Assembly: GCF_000473205.1 (NCBI RefSeq)
Contig: NZ_KI421507.1
Coordinates: forward strand, 113,074 to 177,073
Direction: 5' to 3'
DNA length: 64,000 bases
Source of the DNA: Pseudophaeobacter arcticus DSM 23566
GTDB taxonomy: Bacteria > Pseudomonadota > Alphaproteobacteria > Rhodobacterales > Rhodobacteraceae
This document shows positions 8,145-16,486 of this stretch, piece after piece. The position numbers and the translations under genes are program-made. Below the pieces are notes generated by a model, which did no database searches, had not been told where the DNA came from, and worked only from the letters and a program-made list of their open reading frames with translations. Position 1 is the first letter of the stretch. Each line of letters begins with the position of its first letter.

Positions 8145-9377
8145 CTACCGCGTCTTCGAGAACATCAGCTCAGTTGCCTTGTCTACGCTTTCACGGACCG
8201 GGTCCAGGTTTAGCCTGGCATAGATTGCGGTCGATTGCTGCGAACGGTGGCCCAGCGATTTTTCGATGATATAGCCATTGGCCCCCGTCGCTGCCTGATA
8301 GCTGCCAAGGGTGCGGCGCAGGTCGTGTATGCGCAGGTTTTCAATGCCTGCCTCTGCCAAAATGCGCGTCCAGGCTTTCTTGGGGTCGGCCAGGTGGCCG
8401 CTCTTGCCGGAGCCAGCAAATACATAGGGGCTGTCTGATTTCAGCTTGCGCTCAATTAGCAATTCAACGGCTTGCTGGGGCAGGTGGACTGTCAGCGGGT
8501 CAGCGTTTTTGGTTTCCTCAATGCGCCAGGTTGCGGCTTCAAAACTGATATCTTTCCACATCATCGCCAGGGTGTTTGATTTGCGCGCCCCGGTCAGCAG
8601 GGAGATCATAAAGAAATCCCGCGCGGCCTCATTTGGTTCATTCGCCAGGGCTTCAAAAAAGCGGGGCAGCTCGTCCGGTTGCAGGAACCTGTCGCGGCTC
8701 TGTTCGCGGAATTTCTTGATCCCGGTTGCCGGGTTTACGCCCTTCCAACCCCATTCGATCCCTTTGTTGAAAATGGAACGAATGCGTTCAAGCAGGCGAT
8801 TGGCCTGATAGATGCCGTTTTCCTTGCCGGTCTTGGCATGCAGCCGTTCGACCTCGGCCCGGTCAATGCTGGAGATTTTACGGCGGAACCAGTGCGACAG
8901 ATACTTGTTCACTTCGCGCTCATCGTATTTCCACGATTTTTTGTGAACCTTGGAGTATTTGTCCATGTATTCGCCGAAGAGCGCGCCAAACGTCATCTCG
9001 TCTCGAATGGCCTTCTTGTCTTTTTGCGGGTTCGCTCCGGCGGCGATGCCGCCTTTGGCCTTGGCGGCAGCTTTGCGGGCTTGCTCTACGGTCATGTCGG
9101 GGAACTTGCCCAAGAGCAGGCGTTCCGGGCGGCCCTCAATTCGTTTGTAGAGGTAAAAGCTCTTTGATCCCGCAGCGGTTACGGCCATCATTAGCCCCGC
9201 TTCACGTTCATCATAGTAATAGTCCCGCGCGCCCTTCCTGGCGGCTGCGGCCTTTAAGAGTGCGGCTTTGGTAAAGTTCAAACGATGGCTGGCCACGCTG
9301 TTCCCCTGAAATGTCTTGGTGCTACGAAATACTATTGGTGCTACACCAGTGCTACACTGACGAGCAAATTTGAACAA
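8145..9377 (-). CDS. P4-type tyrosine integrase of the island
   Basis: 410 aa. The N-terminal DUF4102-like arm-binding part (residues about 30-120, with L-L-L-G-K-F-P-D) is followed by a core-binding region and a catalytic domain containing R265 (L-T-G-A-R-K), H351-x-x-R354, H377 (L-G-H-R) and nucleophile Y386. All catalytic residues are present, so it should be active. A GTG at residue 28 (V-A-S-H-R-L-N-F) is an alternative start nearer the usual family N-terminus. The gene reads away from attR, about 100 bp off. The first IS110-family copy lies just behind its 3' end, leaving the gene intact. Confidence 0.93.
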   Translation of the reverse strand: MFKFARQCSTGVAPIVFRSTKTFQGNSVASHRLNFTKAALLKAAAARKGARDYYYDEREAGLMMAVTAAGSKSFYLYKRIEGRPERLLLGKFPDMTVEQARKAAAKAKGGIAAGANPQKDKKAIRDEMTFGALFGEYMDKYSKVHKKSWKYDEREVNKYLSHWFRRKISSIDRAEVERLHAKTGKENGIYQANRLLERIRSIFNKGIEWGWKGVNPATGIKKFREQSRDRFLQPDELPRFFEALANEPNEAARDFFMISLLTGARKSNTLAMMWKDISFEAATWRIEETKNADPLTVHLPQQAVELLIERKLKSDSPYVFAGSGKSGHLADPKKAWTRILAEAGIENLRIHDLRRTLGSYQAATGANGYIIEKSLGHRSQQSTAIYARLNLDPVRESVDKATELMFSKTR

Positions 9378-9473
9378 TATACGGGTGTGAGTGGTTTAGT
9401 TTGTATGGGTGTAATATATTGATAAATATACAAAGAAATATGTTCAGTAAACTATAGCAATATCACGCCTGTG

Positions 9474-9522
9474 AGGCTCATAACCTGAAGGTCGTAGGTT
9501 CAAATCCTACTCCCGCAACCAA
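9474..9522 (+). other. attR, displaced 3' end of tRNA-fMet
   Basis: A 49-bp exact copy of 205-253. It lacks the 5' half of the tRNA, so it is an attachment remnant and not a gene. The original chromosomal flank, including the terminator, follows. Confidence 0.92.
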
Positions 9523-9548
9523 TATTACCAAATAATCTCAGTAGCATA

Positions 9549-9570
9549 GCGCCCAATCGGGCGCTTCTTG
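9549..9570 (+). terminator. Original tRNA-fMet terminator
   Basis: A six-bp stem, GCGCCC (9549-9554) with GGGCGC (9559-9564), with AATC loop and trailing TTCTTGCGTTT. It lies 27 nt past the tRNA 3' end in the pre-island arrangement. A near-identical copy is at 16487-16508. Confidence 0.7.
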
Positions 9571-9607
9571 CGTTTCGACTCCCTATCCCGTGGAAGCACT
9601 GTGGAAG
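9549..9607 (+). repeat. tRNA downstream flank, copy A
   Basis: 59 bp repeated with one mismatch at 16487-16545. It comprises the terminator hairpin plus a stretch ending GTGGAAGCACTGTGGAAG. Copy A is preceded by attR; copy B is preceded by only the last 10 nt of a tRNA end (CCCGCAACCA, 16451-16460). Confidence 0.85.
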
Positions 9608-9778
9608 CAAACGGAACGCGTTTGGAGCTGTGGTGAATACGCAACACTGCCGTAGGGCATAGGAGTGGCATGCTCACTCAGGGAGACGAGCGCAGGGGCT
9701 GACAAAGCGGGTCGAAGTGTCCCTGCGCGCTCCTGTAATCCGTTTGCTTTCAGTGGCGCTACTTCATACAATTTAGAG

Positions 9779-10405
9779 ATGTTCAGATTTCTTTTCAGAT
9801 CGCTTTGTAAGCCGAGCTATCGGCCTCGGGCTAAGCCACACAAGAAACCGGTTAGAGAAACGCTTGCCTATAAGGCAGGCCGCAGTATTGCCGCTTCTTC
9901 GGCGCAACCAAAAACGCCGCAGTCTCGTGCGCCCAAAAGGGTCGATGCGTTCGATGCAACGACCTCTCACTCAGTCACGCTGCCGCGCGTACTGGAAGGG
10001 CGAGCTTACGTTACGGACGGTGACACAATTACGATCCAAAAGACCCAAGTACGGCTTTACGGAATAGACGCACCGGAACTGCATCATCCCTACGGCAAGA
10101 AGGCCAAGTGGGCCATGGTGCATCTGTGTAAAGGTCATCGTATACGCGCGGAGATCACTGATGAAGACGAATATGGCCGTACAGTTGCAAAGTGCTTCCT
10201 GCCTGATGGTCGTGATCTATCCGAGGAACTAGTAAAACAGGGCCTCGCTATCGACTGGCCAAAGTTCTCAGGTGGTAATTACAGTAATCTTGAGGTCGCT
10301 GGCATCCGTAAGAAGCTTTGGCTTGCCGACGCTCGCCAAAAAGGCCGCATAGATGTTTTGGAAAAATTTGACGCGCGAAAGAATGGTGAAAGCAAAGAAA
10401 AATGA
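9779..10405 (+). CDS. Staphylococcal-nuclease-like (thermonuclease) protein
   Basis: 208 aa from ATG 9779; the frame opens further upstream but that part lacks resemblance. The SNase domain spans about residues 70-190: D80-G-D82-T-I, then V-R92-L-Y-G-I-D-A-P-E100, then E-Y-G-R134. These correspond to the calcium-binding aspartates and the catalytic Arg/Glu/Arg trio of the family, so a Ca-dependent phosphodiesterase cutting DNA or RNA is expected. The N-terminus is short, hydrophobic and basic (F-R-F-L-F-R-S-L), a possible anchor but not a clear signal peptide. The second IS110-family copy begins 14 bp after the stop; the gene is intact. Confidence 0.85.
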   Translation: MFRFLFRSLCKPSYRPRAKPHKKPVRETLAYKAGRSIAASSAQPKTPQSRAPKRVDAFDATTSHSVTLPRVLEGRAYVTDGDTITIQKTQVRLYGIDAPELHHPYGKKAKWAMVHLCKGHRIRAEITDEDEYGRTVAKCFLPDGRDLSEELVKQGLAIDWPKFSGGNYSNLEVAGIRKKLWLADARQKGRIDVLEKFDARKNGESKEK

Positions 10406-10493
10406 AAAACCGGCCCAATGCGGATGAGGTGGGTGGCTCCTGCTCCACCGGCATCGAATGTGCCAAAGTGCAATTATCATCAACTGCTAGGAA

Positions 10494-10505
10494 AGGAGCC
10501 ACCCA
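10494..10505 (+). promoter_or_regulatory. Ribosome site overlapping a copy of the IS terminal repeat
   Basis: AGGAGCCACCCA immediately precedes the transposase ATG and repeats the core of the subterminal inverted repeat (right-end copy at 11762-11773). If the transposase or its RNA binds the repeat, it could block its own translation start. Known: the repeat. Inferred: autoregulation. Confidence 0.4.
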
Positions 10506-11525
10506 ATGACAGTTAAGACAGTCGGCCTAGATTTGGCCAAGGATGTTTTTCAAGTTCACGGTATTTCCGAGAATGGTCGCGTGATCTTCAACAAGGCGAT
10601 CAAGCGTGCGAAGCTATTGGCGTTCTTCGAGACGCTGCCGCCTTGTATGGTCGGAATGGAGGCCTGTGGATCAGCGCACCATTGGGGGCGCACACTGCGC
10701 AAACTTGGTCACGATGTCAGGTTGATGCCTGCGAACTATGTAAAGCCTTATGTCAAACGCGGAAAGACAGATGCGGTGGACGCGGAGGCAATTTGCGAAG
10801 CCGTCAGGCGCCCGACGATGCGCTTTGTCGAGATCAAGACCGAGGATCAACAGGCTATTCTATCGATCCACCGCACGCGGGATCTGGCAGTCCGGCAGCG
10901 CACCCAGCTGGCCAATATGATCCGCAGCCTGTTGCGCGAGTTCGGGCATATCTTGCCTATCGGGATCGAAGCGGTAACGGCCTTTGCGAAGCGCCACCTT
11001 GACGGTGATCACCCGGACATGCCTGAGATCGCGAACGGGATGCTCGGGATACAGTGCTACCAATTCATCGGCCTGAACGAACGCATCTCTGGCTATTCCA
11101 AGATGATCGAGCAACATGCTCTGCTAAATGCTAATGCGCGCAGATTGATGCGCATGCCAGGAATTGGGCCAATAACAGCATCGGCCATTGTCGCTACGAT
11201 CGGGGACGCAAAACAATTCCGCACCGGGCGCGATCTAGCGGCTTGGCTGGGGCTGACCCCGCTCAACAAATCCAGCGGCGGCAAGGAGCGATTGGGCAAG
11301 ATCACAAAGGCTGGCGACCGCTACATTCGCAAGCTTCTGGTCGTGGGCATGACGTCTCGCGCCGTAATGGCGAAGCGCTCACCTGAAAAAGTCGATCTGT
11401 GGACGGCGAAGATCATCGCGGAGAAACCGTTCCGGCTGGCAACCGTCGCGATGGCGAACAAGGCAGCGCGTTCCATCTGGGCGATGCTCACAAAGAAACA
11501 GGAATACAGGCAGCCCGCGTTCTAA
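10506..11525 (+). CDS. IS110-family transposase, identical second copy
   Basis: 339 aa, identical to the copy at 6951-7970, with D9, E52, D89, D92 and the N-K-S-S-G-G-K serine motif intact. Identity indicates a recent transposition or ongoing homogenisation by recombination between the two inverted copies. Both copies appear functional. Confidence 0.95.
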   Translation: MTVKTVGLDLAKDVFQVHGISENGRVIFNKAIKRAKLLAFFETLPPCMVGMEACGSAHHWGRTLRKLGHDVRLMPANYVKPYVKRGKTDAVDAEAICEAVRRPTMRFVEIKTEDQQAILSIHRTRDLAVRQRTQLANMIRSLLREFGHILPIGIEAVTAFAKRHLDGDHPDMPEIANGMLGIQCYQFIGLNERISGYSKMIEQHALLNANARRLMRMPGIGPITASAIVATIGDAKQFRTGRDLAAWLGLTPLNKSSGGKERLGKITKAGDRYIRKLLVVGMTSRAVMAKRSPEKVDLWTAKIIAEKPFRLATVAMANKAARSIWAMLTKKQEYRQPAF

Positions 11526-11781
11526 CCGCGCCGACTGCCTACCAGATGCAAGACGTTGAAGTAATGATGCGGACTTAAGTCAACCAAGAGCAAGGACACT
11601 CCGGGAATGGCTGCGGCCCTCTGAGGTCGATAAGCCGATTGGAACCTCGCTCGCGGAATTCATTAGGGCCAGTGGAGGCAATGCCAAAACATAAACAGGC
11701 CGGACAGACGACAGTACTGACGAAAATGACCGCAAATACCGACAGAAAACGCTTGCAATGCAGGAGCCACCCACAGATGCC
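11526..11781 (+). ncRNA. Probable bridge/seek guide RNA region, copy 2
   Basis: Non-coding 3' end of the element. Two short internal matches fit a guide: CGGCCC at 11614-11619 matches the shared target core, and GATGCGGA at 11566-11573 matches the junction expected if the element circularises across its GC core (right end CAGAT, core GC, left end GGATGAG). Guide assignment is inference; RNA borders are unknown. Confidence 0.55.
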
Positions 11782-11860
11782 TTTCACACGGACCAGGGTC
11801 GCTGCAACGCAGCTTCTCCAAAGCGGACCTCCTCTGTCTGGGGAGGCGCTTCCATAGGGG

Positions 11861-12094
11861 GTGATCTATGCCCTGCTACGCGAACGCGCTCCGGTTGAAG
11901 CCGTGAGCGACATCAACCAGAGCAAGCTAGGGCGTTTCCTCGCAGGAACCCGGCTGCGTGTCTGCGCGCCCGAGGAGGTTTTGCCAAACCTGCCCCGGTC
12001 TGCAAGAATCCTTGATATGAACCCGAATTACTGCGAGGAAATCCGGAATATGTCGAACGACGCATTTACATATGTTGAGGTGGGAAATGACTGA
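11861..12094 (+). pseudogene. 3' fragment of a sugar C-methyltransferase
   Basis: 77 codons from a GTG. The tail, V-C-A-P-E-E-V-L-P then I-L-D-M-N-P-N-Y-C-E-E-I-R, is typical of the C-terminal domain of SAM-dependent methyltransferases acting on nucleotide sugars (Methyltransf_14-type end). The SAM-binding and zinc-binding domains, about 300 residues, are missing; sequence upstream to the IS110-family end at 11781 encodes nothing related. The parent gene was therefore truncated before or during the IS insertion. Its stop overlaps the next gene by 8 nt, so the two were once one operon. Confidence 0.65.
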
Positions 12095-12857
12095 ATTTAA
12101 GCAAGAGATCGCAGGCCGCATCGCGGAAATGATGAACAACAAGCCGTTGAACGACTTGGCTATGACATTTCTGCAAGCCACGACCCAGCCAAAGTATTCG
12201 TATAACTACCACTGGCAAGATCGCCCGATCATTCAATACCCGCAAGATATCGTAGCGATGCAAGAACTCATCTGGAGCATCAAGCCCGATCTGATCATCG
12301 AGACGGGTATTGCGCATGGTGGGTCGCTGGTCTTCAGTGCGTCCATGCTTGCGTTACTGGACATGTGCGATGCCATTGAGGCGGGCACTGTCATTGACCC
12401 ATCGAACTCGTCCCGCAAAGTTCTGGGTATCGACATCGACATCCGCGCGCACAACCTTACCGCTATTCAGAAGCATCCAATGGCCTCTCGCATTGAGATG
12501 ATCGAGGGGTCCAGCATTGACCCAGACATCTTCGCCAAGGTTAATAAGGCTGCTGAAGGATACGAGCGCGTCCTTGTCTGTCTAGATTCAAACCACACTC
12601 ATGATCATGTCCGGAGCGAACTGGAGCTTTATGCGCCGCTCACGTCGGTCGGAAGTTATTGCGTCGTCTTCGACACGCTAATCGAGGACATGCCTGCAGA
12701 CGAGTATCCCGATCGCTCCTGGGGACCGGGCAACAATCCAAAAACTGCGGTTTGGGACTATCTCAAGACCCACTCCGAGTTCGAGATTGACAAGAGCATC
12801 CCCGCGAAACTGCTGATCACGGTCGCTCATGATGGTTTTCTCAAACGGGTCCGGTAG
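12087..12857 (+). CDS. CmcI-type cephalosporin hydroxylase-like / O-methyltransferase family protein
   Basis: 256 aa from ATG 12087, which has GAGGTGGG as ribosome site; a GTG-like upstream start at 12072 is less likely. The motif R-P-I-I-Q-Y-P-Q-D followed by D-L-I-I-E-T-G-I-A-H-G-G-S, a Rossmann-type SAM site, and G-I-D-I-D-I-R are the hallmarks of the CmcI/rhamnosyl O-methyltransferase family. In surface-polysaccharide loci such proteins methylate sugars, so O-methylation of a glycan is more likely than antibiotic hydroxylation. It follows a truncated C-methyltransferase and faces a glycosyltransferase tail to tail, 1 nt apart. Confidence 0.8.
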   Translation: MTEFKQEIAGRIAEMMNNKPLNDLAMTFLQATTQPKYSYNYHWQDRPIIQYPQDIVAMQELIWSIKPDLIIETGIAHGGSLVFSASMLALLDMCDAIEAGTVIDPSNSSRKVLGIDIDIRAHNLTAIQKHPMASRIEMIEGSSIDPDIFAKVNKAAEGYERVLVCLDSNHTHDHVRSELELYAPLTSVGSYCVVFDTLIEDMPADEYPDRSWGPGNNPKTAVWDYLKTHSEFEIDKSIPAKLLITVAHDGFLKRVR

Positions 12858-12858
12858 A

Positions 12859-14118
12859 TCAAAGCTGGCGCTGAAAACCCTTGGACCGACGCTTGGCCGC
12901 CTTCCAGGCCAAGCGAGGCGTCATATCGCCTGACAGAACCGCGCCAAAATCTTGCCCCAAGATCGCATCTATCATATGGGCTGCCGTAAGAATGGTGTTT
13001 TCGCCTCCCTCGGTTGCGGACACCCTGAAACTCGATAGTTGCCCCTGCGCACGGGCGAAGCGCTCTTTCAGGCTTCGTTTGGCCTGAGGCGGGCCTTGCA
13101 GAGCGGCGTCCAGGAGGGATTGTGTGCCCTTCGCTGCGGCGTGGTCCCCCAGAATGCCACGCATTTGCTCTGCTAGCGCTGGGTTCTTTCTGGTCGATCC
13201 ACGAACATACTTATACCAGCTGAGGTAGTCGGGTTGAAATGCCTCAAGGGCATGGTTGCGCCGCAAGGTCTCCAGGGTCGAGAAAAACGCCAATGGGACT
13301 GATCCGGCATGGGGAAACACATCGCTCATCGGGTCGGTAATGTTCTCTTTTGCAAAAAGCTTGCTGCTGCTGGTCCCAGAACAATTGTTTTGTTCGGCTC
13401 CGTGGCCACCGCCGGTGCTGGCCGGGCTGTATCCGTTGATCGAGAACGGGTGGTCAACTCCGATGAAATGGCCGTCTTTCAAGATGGATCTATAGGATAG
13501 GTTGACGTCAGGAATGGCGCTGTCGAAAACCGTTCTCCCGTCCATCGAAGTCTTGAGCATGTAGGCGCGCGAAAGGCAGCCGTGATATATATCTGGAACC
13601 GGACGCAGGTTGGATACGTCTGCCGTCATGAGTTTCTGTAGGTTTTCCGCGCCGTGAAAAGCCTTCGGAGAGCCGAAGCAATTGCTGCGGTAGAATCTGA
13701 CACCGCCGGTCTTCCTTCCATACCCTTCAATGGGCCAGCCATAGGTTGCCTTGATCCAACTCAGACCATCAGGTCTGTTGGCCTCCAAAAGCTGCCGCAA
13801 GTAGGGGAACTGTTTTGGTAGCATCCCATCGTCATCGCCGAAGTAGATCAGATAATCACCTGTCGATGCTTTGAAAGCCGTTTCAAAGTTCTGCCGCATT
13901 GACAACCGCGCCCCCGTATTCACGTAGACCAGTCGGCTGTCATCAAACTCTTGCATGAGTTCCTTGGTCCCGTCGGAGCTGGCATTGTCGCTTACAATGA
14001 TCTCAATGTTGTCATCGTCGATCTCGAGAGCAGTCTGAACGGAATGCCGCAAATACTGGCCTCGTTCTCGGGTTGGAATGGCAATGCTGACTTTCAATTT
14101 GAAGAGCTCCTTTTGCAT
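12859..14118 (-). CDS. Family 2 glycosyltransferase
   Basis: 419 aa. GT-A fold at the N-terminus: V-S-I-A-I-P-T-R-E-R from residue 9, I-I-V-S-D-N-A-S-S-D-G-T near 40-52, and the metal-binding Y-F-G-D-D-D-G motif near 92-98. No membrane segment, so cytosolic. The C-terminal third (about residues 280-419) is not recognised. It lies convergent with the CmcI-like gene and probably belonged to the same surface-glycan locus, now isolated by insertion sequences. Donor and acceptor cannot be deduced. Confidence 0.85.
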   Translation of the reverse strand: MQKELFKLKVSIAIPTRERGQYLRHSVQTALEIDDDNIEIIVSDNASSDGTKELMQEFDDSRLVYVNTGARLSMRQNFETAFKASTGDYLIYFGDDDGMLPKQFPYLRQLLEANRPDGLSWIKATYGWPIEGYGRKTGGVRFYRSNCFGSPKAFHGAENLQKLMTADVSNLRPVPDIYHGCLSRAYMLKTSMDGRTVFDSAIPDVNLSYRSILKDGHFIGVDHPFSINGYSPASTGGGHGAEQNNCSGTSSSKLFAKENITDPMSDVFPHAGSVPLAFFSTLETLRRNHALEAFQPDYLSWYKYVRGSTRKNPALAEQMRGILGDHAAAKGTQSLLDAALQGPPQAKRSLKERFARAQGQLSSFRVSATEGGENTILTAAHMIDAILGQDFGAVLSGDMTPRLAWKAAKRRSKGFQRQL

Positions 14119-14549
14119 TATCTAACGTAGGGAAAATCTTTAATCTTATGCGATTTTTCTGGGTCGAAGTGAAGCCGGCTTCCCAAGTCTACCCGCATTC
14201 CAAGAAATACAAATCTCAGAGCTACGATGAATTTATAATGGATGGCCGAAGTCCAGACAACAAAGAACTATTTAGGGTCTTCGTTTCTCTTCGCAGCTTC
14301 AGTCACGATCAGTTTGATGGACTTGTTGTGAAGGACATCTCTGAGCTGTAAGCTAATGTGCTGTGCTAACCCAGCTTTAGGCTAGAAATCTGGAAGGTCT
14401 GCTTCCGCTTGTTGTAACGGAGATTTCGTGCCCGCAGCGAGGGTTCGCTCCCCGCCCGTTTTACTTAAACCGATACCGCGCGGCTGCCTTGCTGAGGCGT
14501 TCTGGCAGGGGCGTAGGGTGTTCTGCGGATAGTCTTCGATATGGCTATC
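14119..14549. other. Gene-free stretch before IS5-family element
   Basis: About 430 bp. A 67-codon open frame (14148-14351) has no family resemblance and begins close to the start of the divergent glycosyltransferase gene; I do not support it as a gene. A hairpin-prone GC segment lies around 14425-14465. Otherwise nothing recognisable. Confidence 0.4.
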
Positions 14550-15404
14550 TAGGCCGTGTTGACAAAAGGGATTCACAACGCTCTGTTGGCGTGCTTCAAG
14601 CTGGTATCTGCTCTGGAGGCCAGCTTGGCACGAGACTTGATGACCGACGATGAGTGGGCGTTTTTCGAAGATTTCATCCTCGCTACCCGCGCACCGAACG
14701 GGCGCAAACCGGCCAACCATCGCCTTGTTCTGGATGGGATTTTCTGGATCGCCCGGACAGGATCTCCTTGGCGTGACCTGCCGGAGGAGTTCGGAAAGTG
14801 GTCAAGTGTTTACCGCCAGTTTCGCCGATGGACCTTGACTGGGCTTTGGGAGGGCATTCTTGATACCCTCAACCAGAGCGGGGCCGTCCCAGAGGCCCTG
14901 CAAATGGTCGATAGCACCGTCATTCGCGCCCATCATCAGGCAGCGGGCGCTAAAGGGGGACTCCTCGACAGGGTTTTGGCCGTTCAAGAGGTGGGTTCAC
15001 GACCAAGATCCGCCTCCGTGTCAACGCGCATGGCCTGCCAATGAGAACGCAAATCACACCGGGCCAAACGTCGGATTATCTCGGTTTCGACCTGGTCATG
15101 GCCGACAACCTGCCGGGGCCCAAGGTGCTGCTGGCAGATCGGGGTTATGATGCTGACCGCATTCGGAAAACCATGGATGAGCGCGATATCCTCACTCAAA
15201 TTCCAATGCGCAAGACCCGCAAGATGCGCGTGGGGGTAGATCACAGACTTTACCGGCGGCGCAACATGGTTGAGCGATGCTTCAACAAACTAAAGAATGC
15301 CCGGCGCGTCGCAACCCGCTATGACAAGACTGCTGAAAGCTTCCTGGGCTTCATCGACATCCCATCAATCCGCCTTTGGCTCCGGCATTTGCCAACATGA
15401 CCTA
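14550..15404 (+). mobile_element. IS5-family element (IS427-like)
   Basis: Ends are imperfect inverted repeats: TAGGCCGTGTTGACAAA at the left against TAGGTCATGTTGGCAAA read from the right. About 855 bp, with a transposase in two overlapping frames. Size, ends and frame arrangement fit the IS427 group. Target duplication is not resolved; short CTA motifs occur at both ends. Confidence 0.8.
14640..15400 (+). CDS. IS5-family transposase in two frames
   Basis: The first frame, from ATG 14640 (M-T-D-D-E-W), encodes the helix-turn-helix part and the first DDE Asp (M-V-D-S-T). The second frame, ending at 15400, has the second Asp (L-L-A-D-R-G-Y-D) and the Glu motif with R-R-N-M-V-E-R-C-F. Joining them needs a -1 shift near the A3G5 run around 14950-14958. 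Such slippage is known in IS427-type elements, so the element may be active. The first frame alone ends at 15044 in unrelated residues. Confidence 0.75.
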
Positions 15405-15982
15405 ATGATTGTCCGCTTCGGGAGTACTTCAGCGCAGCGTTGCGACACCGTGTGAATGTCCGGTCTGGGCCGGTCGCTTCGGTCCACTAGGTTGCCGGTA
15501 AACCATGCTTCGCTGCACCCTGGTCGGATGTCAGCGAAGCGCAGGTAGCGAGCTTTGCAAAGTCATGGTGGCACACCAGAGCGTCAGGCGCGACTGGCCC
15601 AAAGCTACCGCTCAATCGAGTTGTAAGAAACCGCAGTTAACGCCGCAAATGCGGACATTTGAATGAAGCGCCAACCAATTTAATCTCGGCACTTCGCAGG
15701 CGGCTTTGATCTGTGGCAACGTTTACAACCCGGGTTTGGAGAGCGCTTGGCGACAGCGCGGCCTGGTGCGGGACGCTGCGGGAGGTGTGTTGCGTGACCA
15801 CACGCAAACAGGGAGTCTTGAGCTGACGCCTCAGATTTAAGCGGATTCTTCGTTGTTTACCTGCTAGCCAATCGCATTGAAAGCAATGAAACACGTGGGG
15901 AAGGTGATGCCGTTCAATCCTTGGCATACTGTTGTGCTGGCCTAGCACAAATCTCTTTACACTTAAGTACTAGTCCAAAATT
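15405..15982. other. Gene-poor accessory stretch
   Basis: About 580 bp without a credible gene on either strand. Phrases such as TGTCCGGTCTGGGC (around 15457) recur as TGTCCGGTTTGGGC near 16353, suggesting decayed repeat copies. A 103-codon leftward open frame (15637-15948) has no family features. Sequence composition is mixed, typical of scrambled remnants. Confidence 0.4.
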
Positions 15983-16225
15983 TTGAGGACAGAAATCAAG
16001 TTTAGGAAACCGACAGTGACAAAGTTTTACAAAGATATGCTTAGAAGGCACCCTGGAATCACCATAATCTTGTCGGTTGCTTCTTACTTTTCTTCCATCC
16101 TCATACTGAAATTTTTTGACCTAATGCTCGGACCCATAGGCGGCATAATAGCTGTTCTGCTGTGCGGATTTTGGATGATTTTTTCCGCCATTCAAATCTT
16201 CCTTAAATTGCGCAGTATTTTTTAG
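15983..16225 (+). CDS. Small two-helix membrane protein (tentative)
   Basis: 80 aa from a TTG start, or 63 aa from the ATG at 16036. Two hydrophobic segments, I-T-I-I-L-S-V-A-S-Y-F and G-I-I-A-V-L-L-C-G-F-W-M-I-F, are joined by a short polar turn. AT-rich compared with its neighbours, a sign of foreign origin. No family recognised. Confidence 0.35.
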   Translation: MRTEIKFRKPTVTKFYKDMLRRHPGITIILSVASYFSSILILKFFDLMLGPIGGIIAVLLCGFWMIFSAIQIFLKLRSIF

Positions 16226-16486
16226 AAAAAATTCTAAATCCACCCAAAATTCAAATAAACAAGAAAATTAAATGGAGTTGTCCATGGCTGGTCCGCGTTC
16301 GGGAAGCTCAGGTTCATCGGTTAATATGCATTGCTTGAACACATGGATGCAATGTCCGGTTTGGGCTGATTTCGGACCTCGCTGGACTTAGAGCAAGTGA
16401 GGTCTGGCACTCTTCTCCCGGTTGGAATGAAACAGGGACCAATGCGAGTTCCCGCAACCATAAACCATAATAATATAAACACCTTA
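16226..16486. other. Decayed junction with 10-nt tRNA end
   Basis: AT-rich and gene-free. It includes CCCGCAACCA (16451-16460), the last 10 nt of tRNA-fMet, then 26 AT-rich bases before flank copy B. This mirrors the spacing behind attR (27 bases), marking a second historic tRNA-fMet junction. Confidence 0.5.

Larger units (their letters stand above)
10420..11781 (+). mobile_element. IS110-family (IS1111-type) element, copy 2
   Basis: Same 1,362 bp as copy 1, inverted relative to it, 2.36 kb away. The rebuilt empty site reads ACCGGCCC-AAT-GCC followed by TTTC, sharing ACCGGCCC-N3-GCC-N2-TC with copy 1. The 5' non-coding end is 86 nt and the 3' end 256 nt. It separates the nuclease gene from a truncated methyltransferase. 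Confidence 0.93.

Noticed and set aside
9474..9522. Possible second tRNA-fMet
   Set aside because: Only the 3' 49 nt are present; the acceptor 5' strand and D-arm are missing, so it is an attachment-site duplication.
10420..11781. IS110-family insertion disrupting the nuclease gene
   Set aside because: The nuclease frame stops at 10405, before the element, with its catalytic residues complete.
14148..14351. 67-codon rightward open frame
   Set aside because: No ribosome site or family resemblance; it starts within the expected promoter of the divergent glycosyltransferase.
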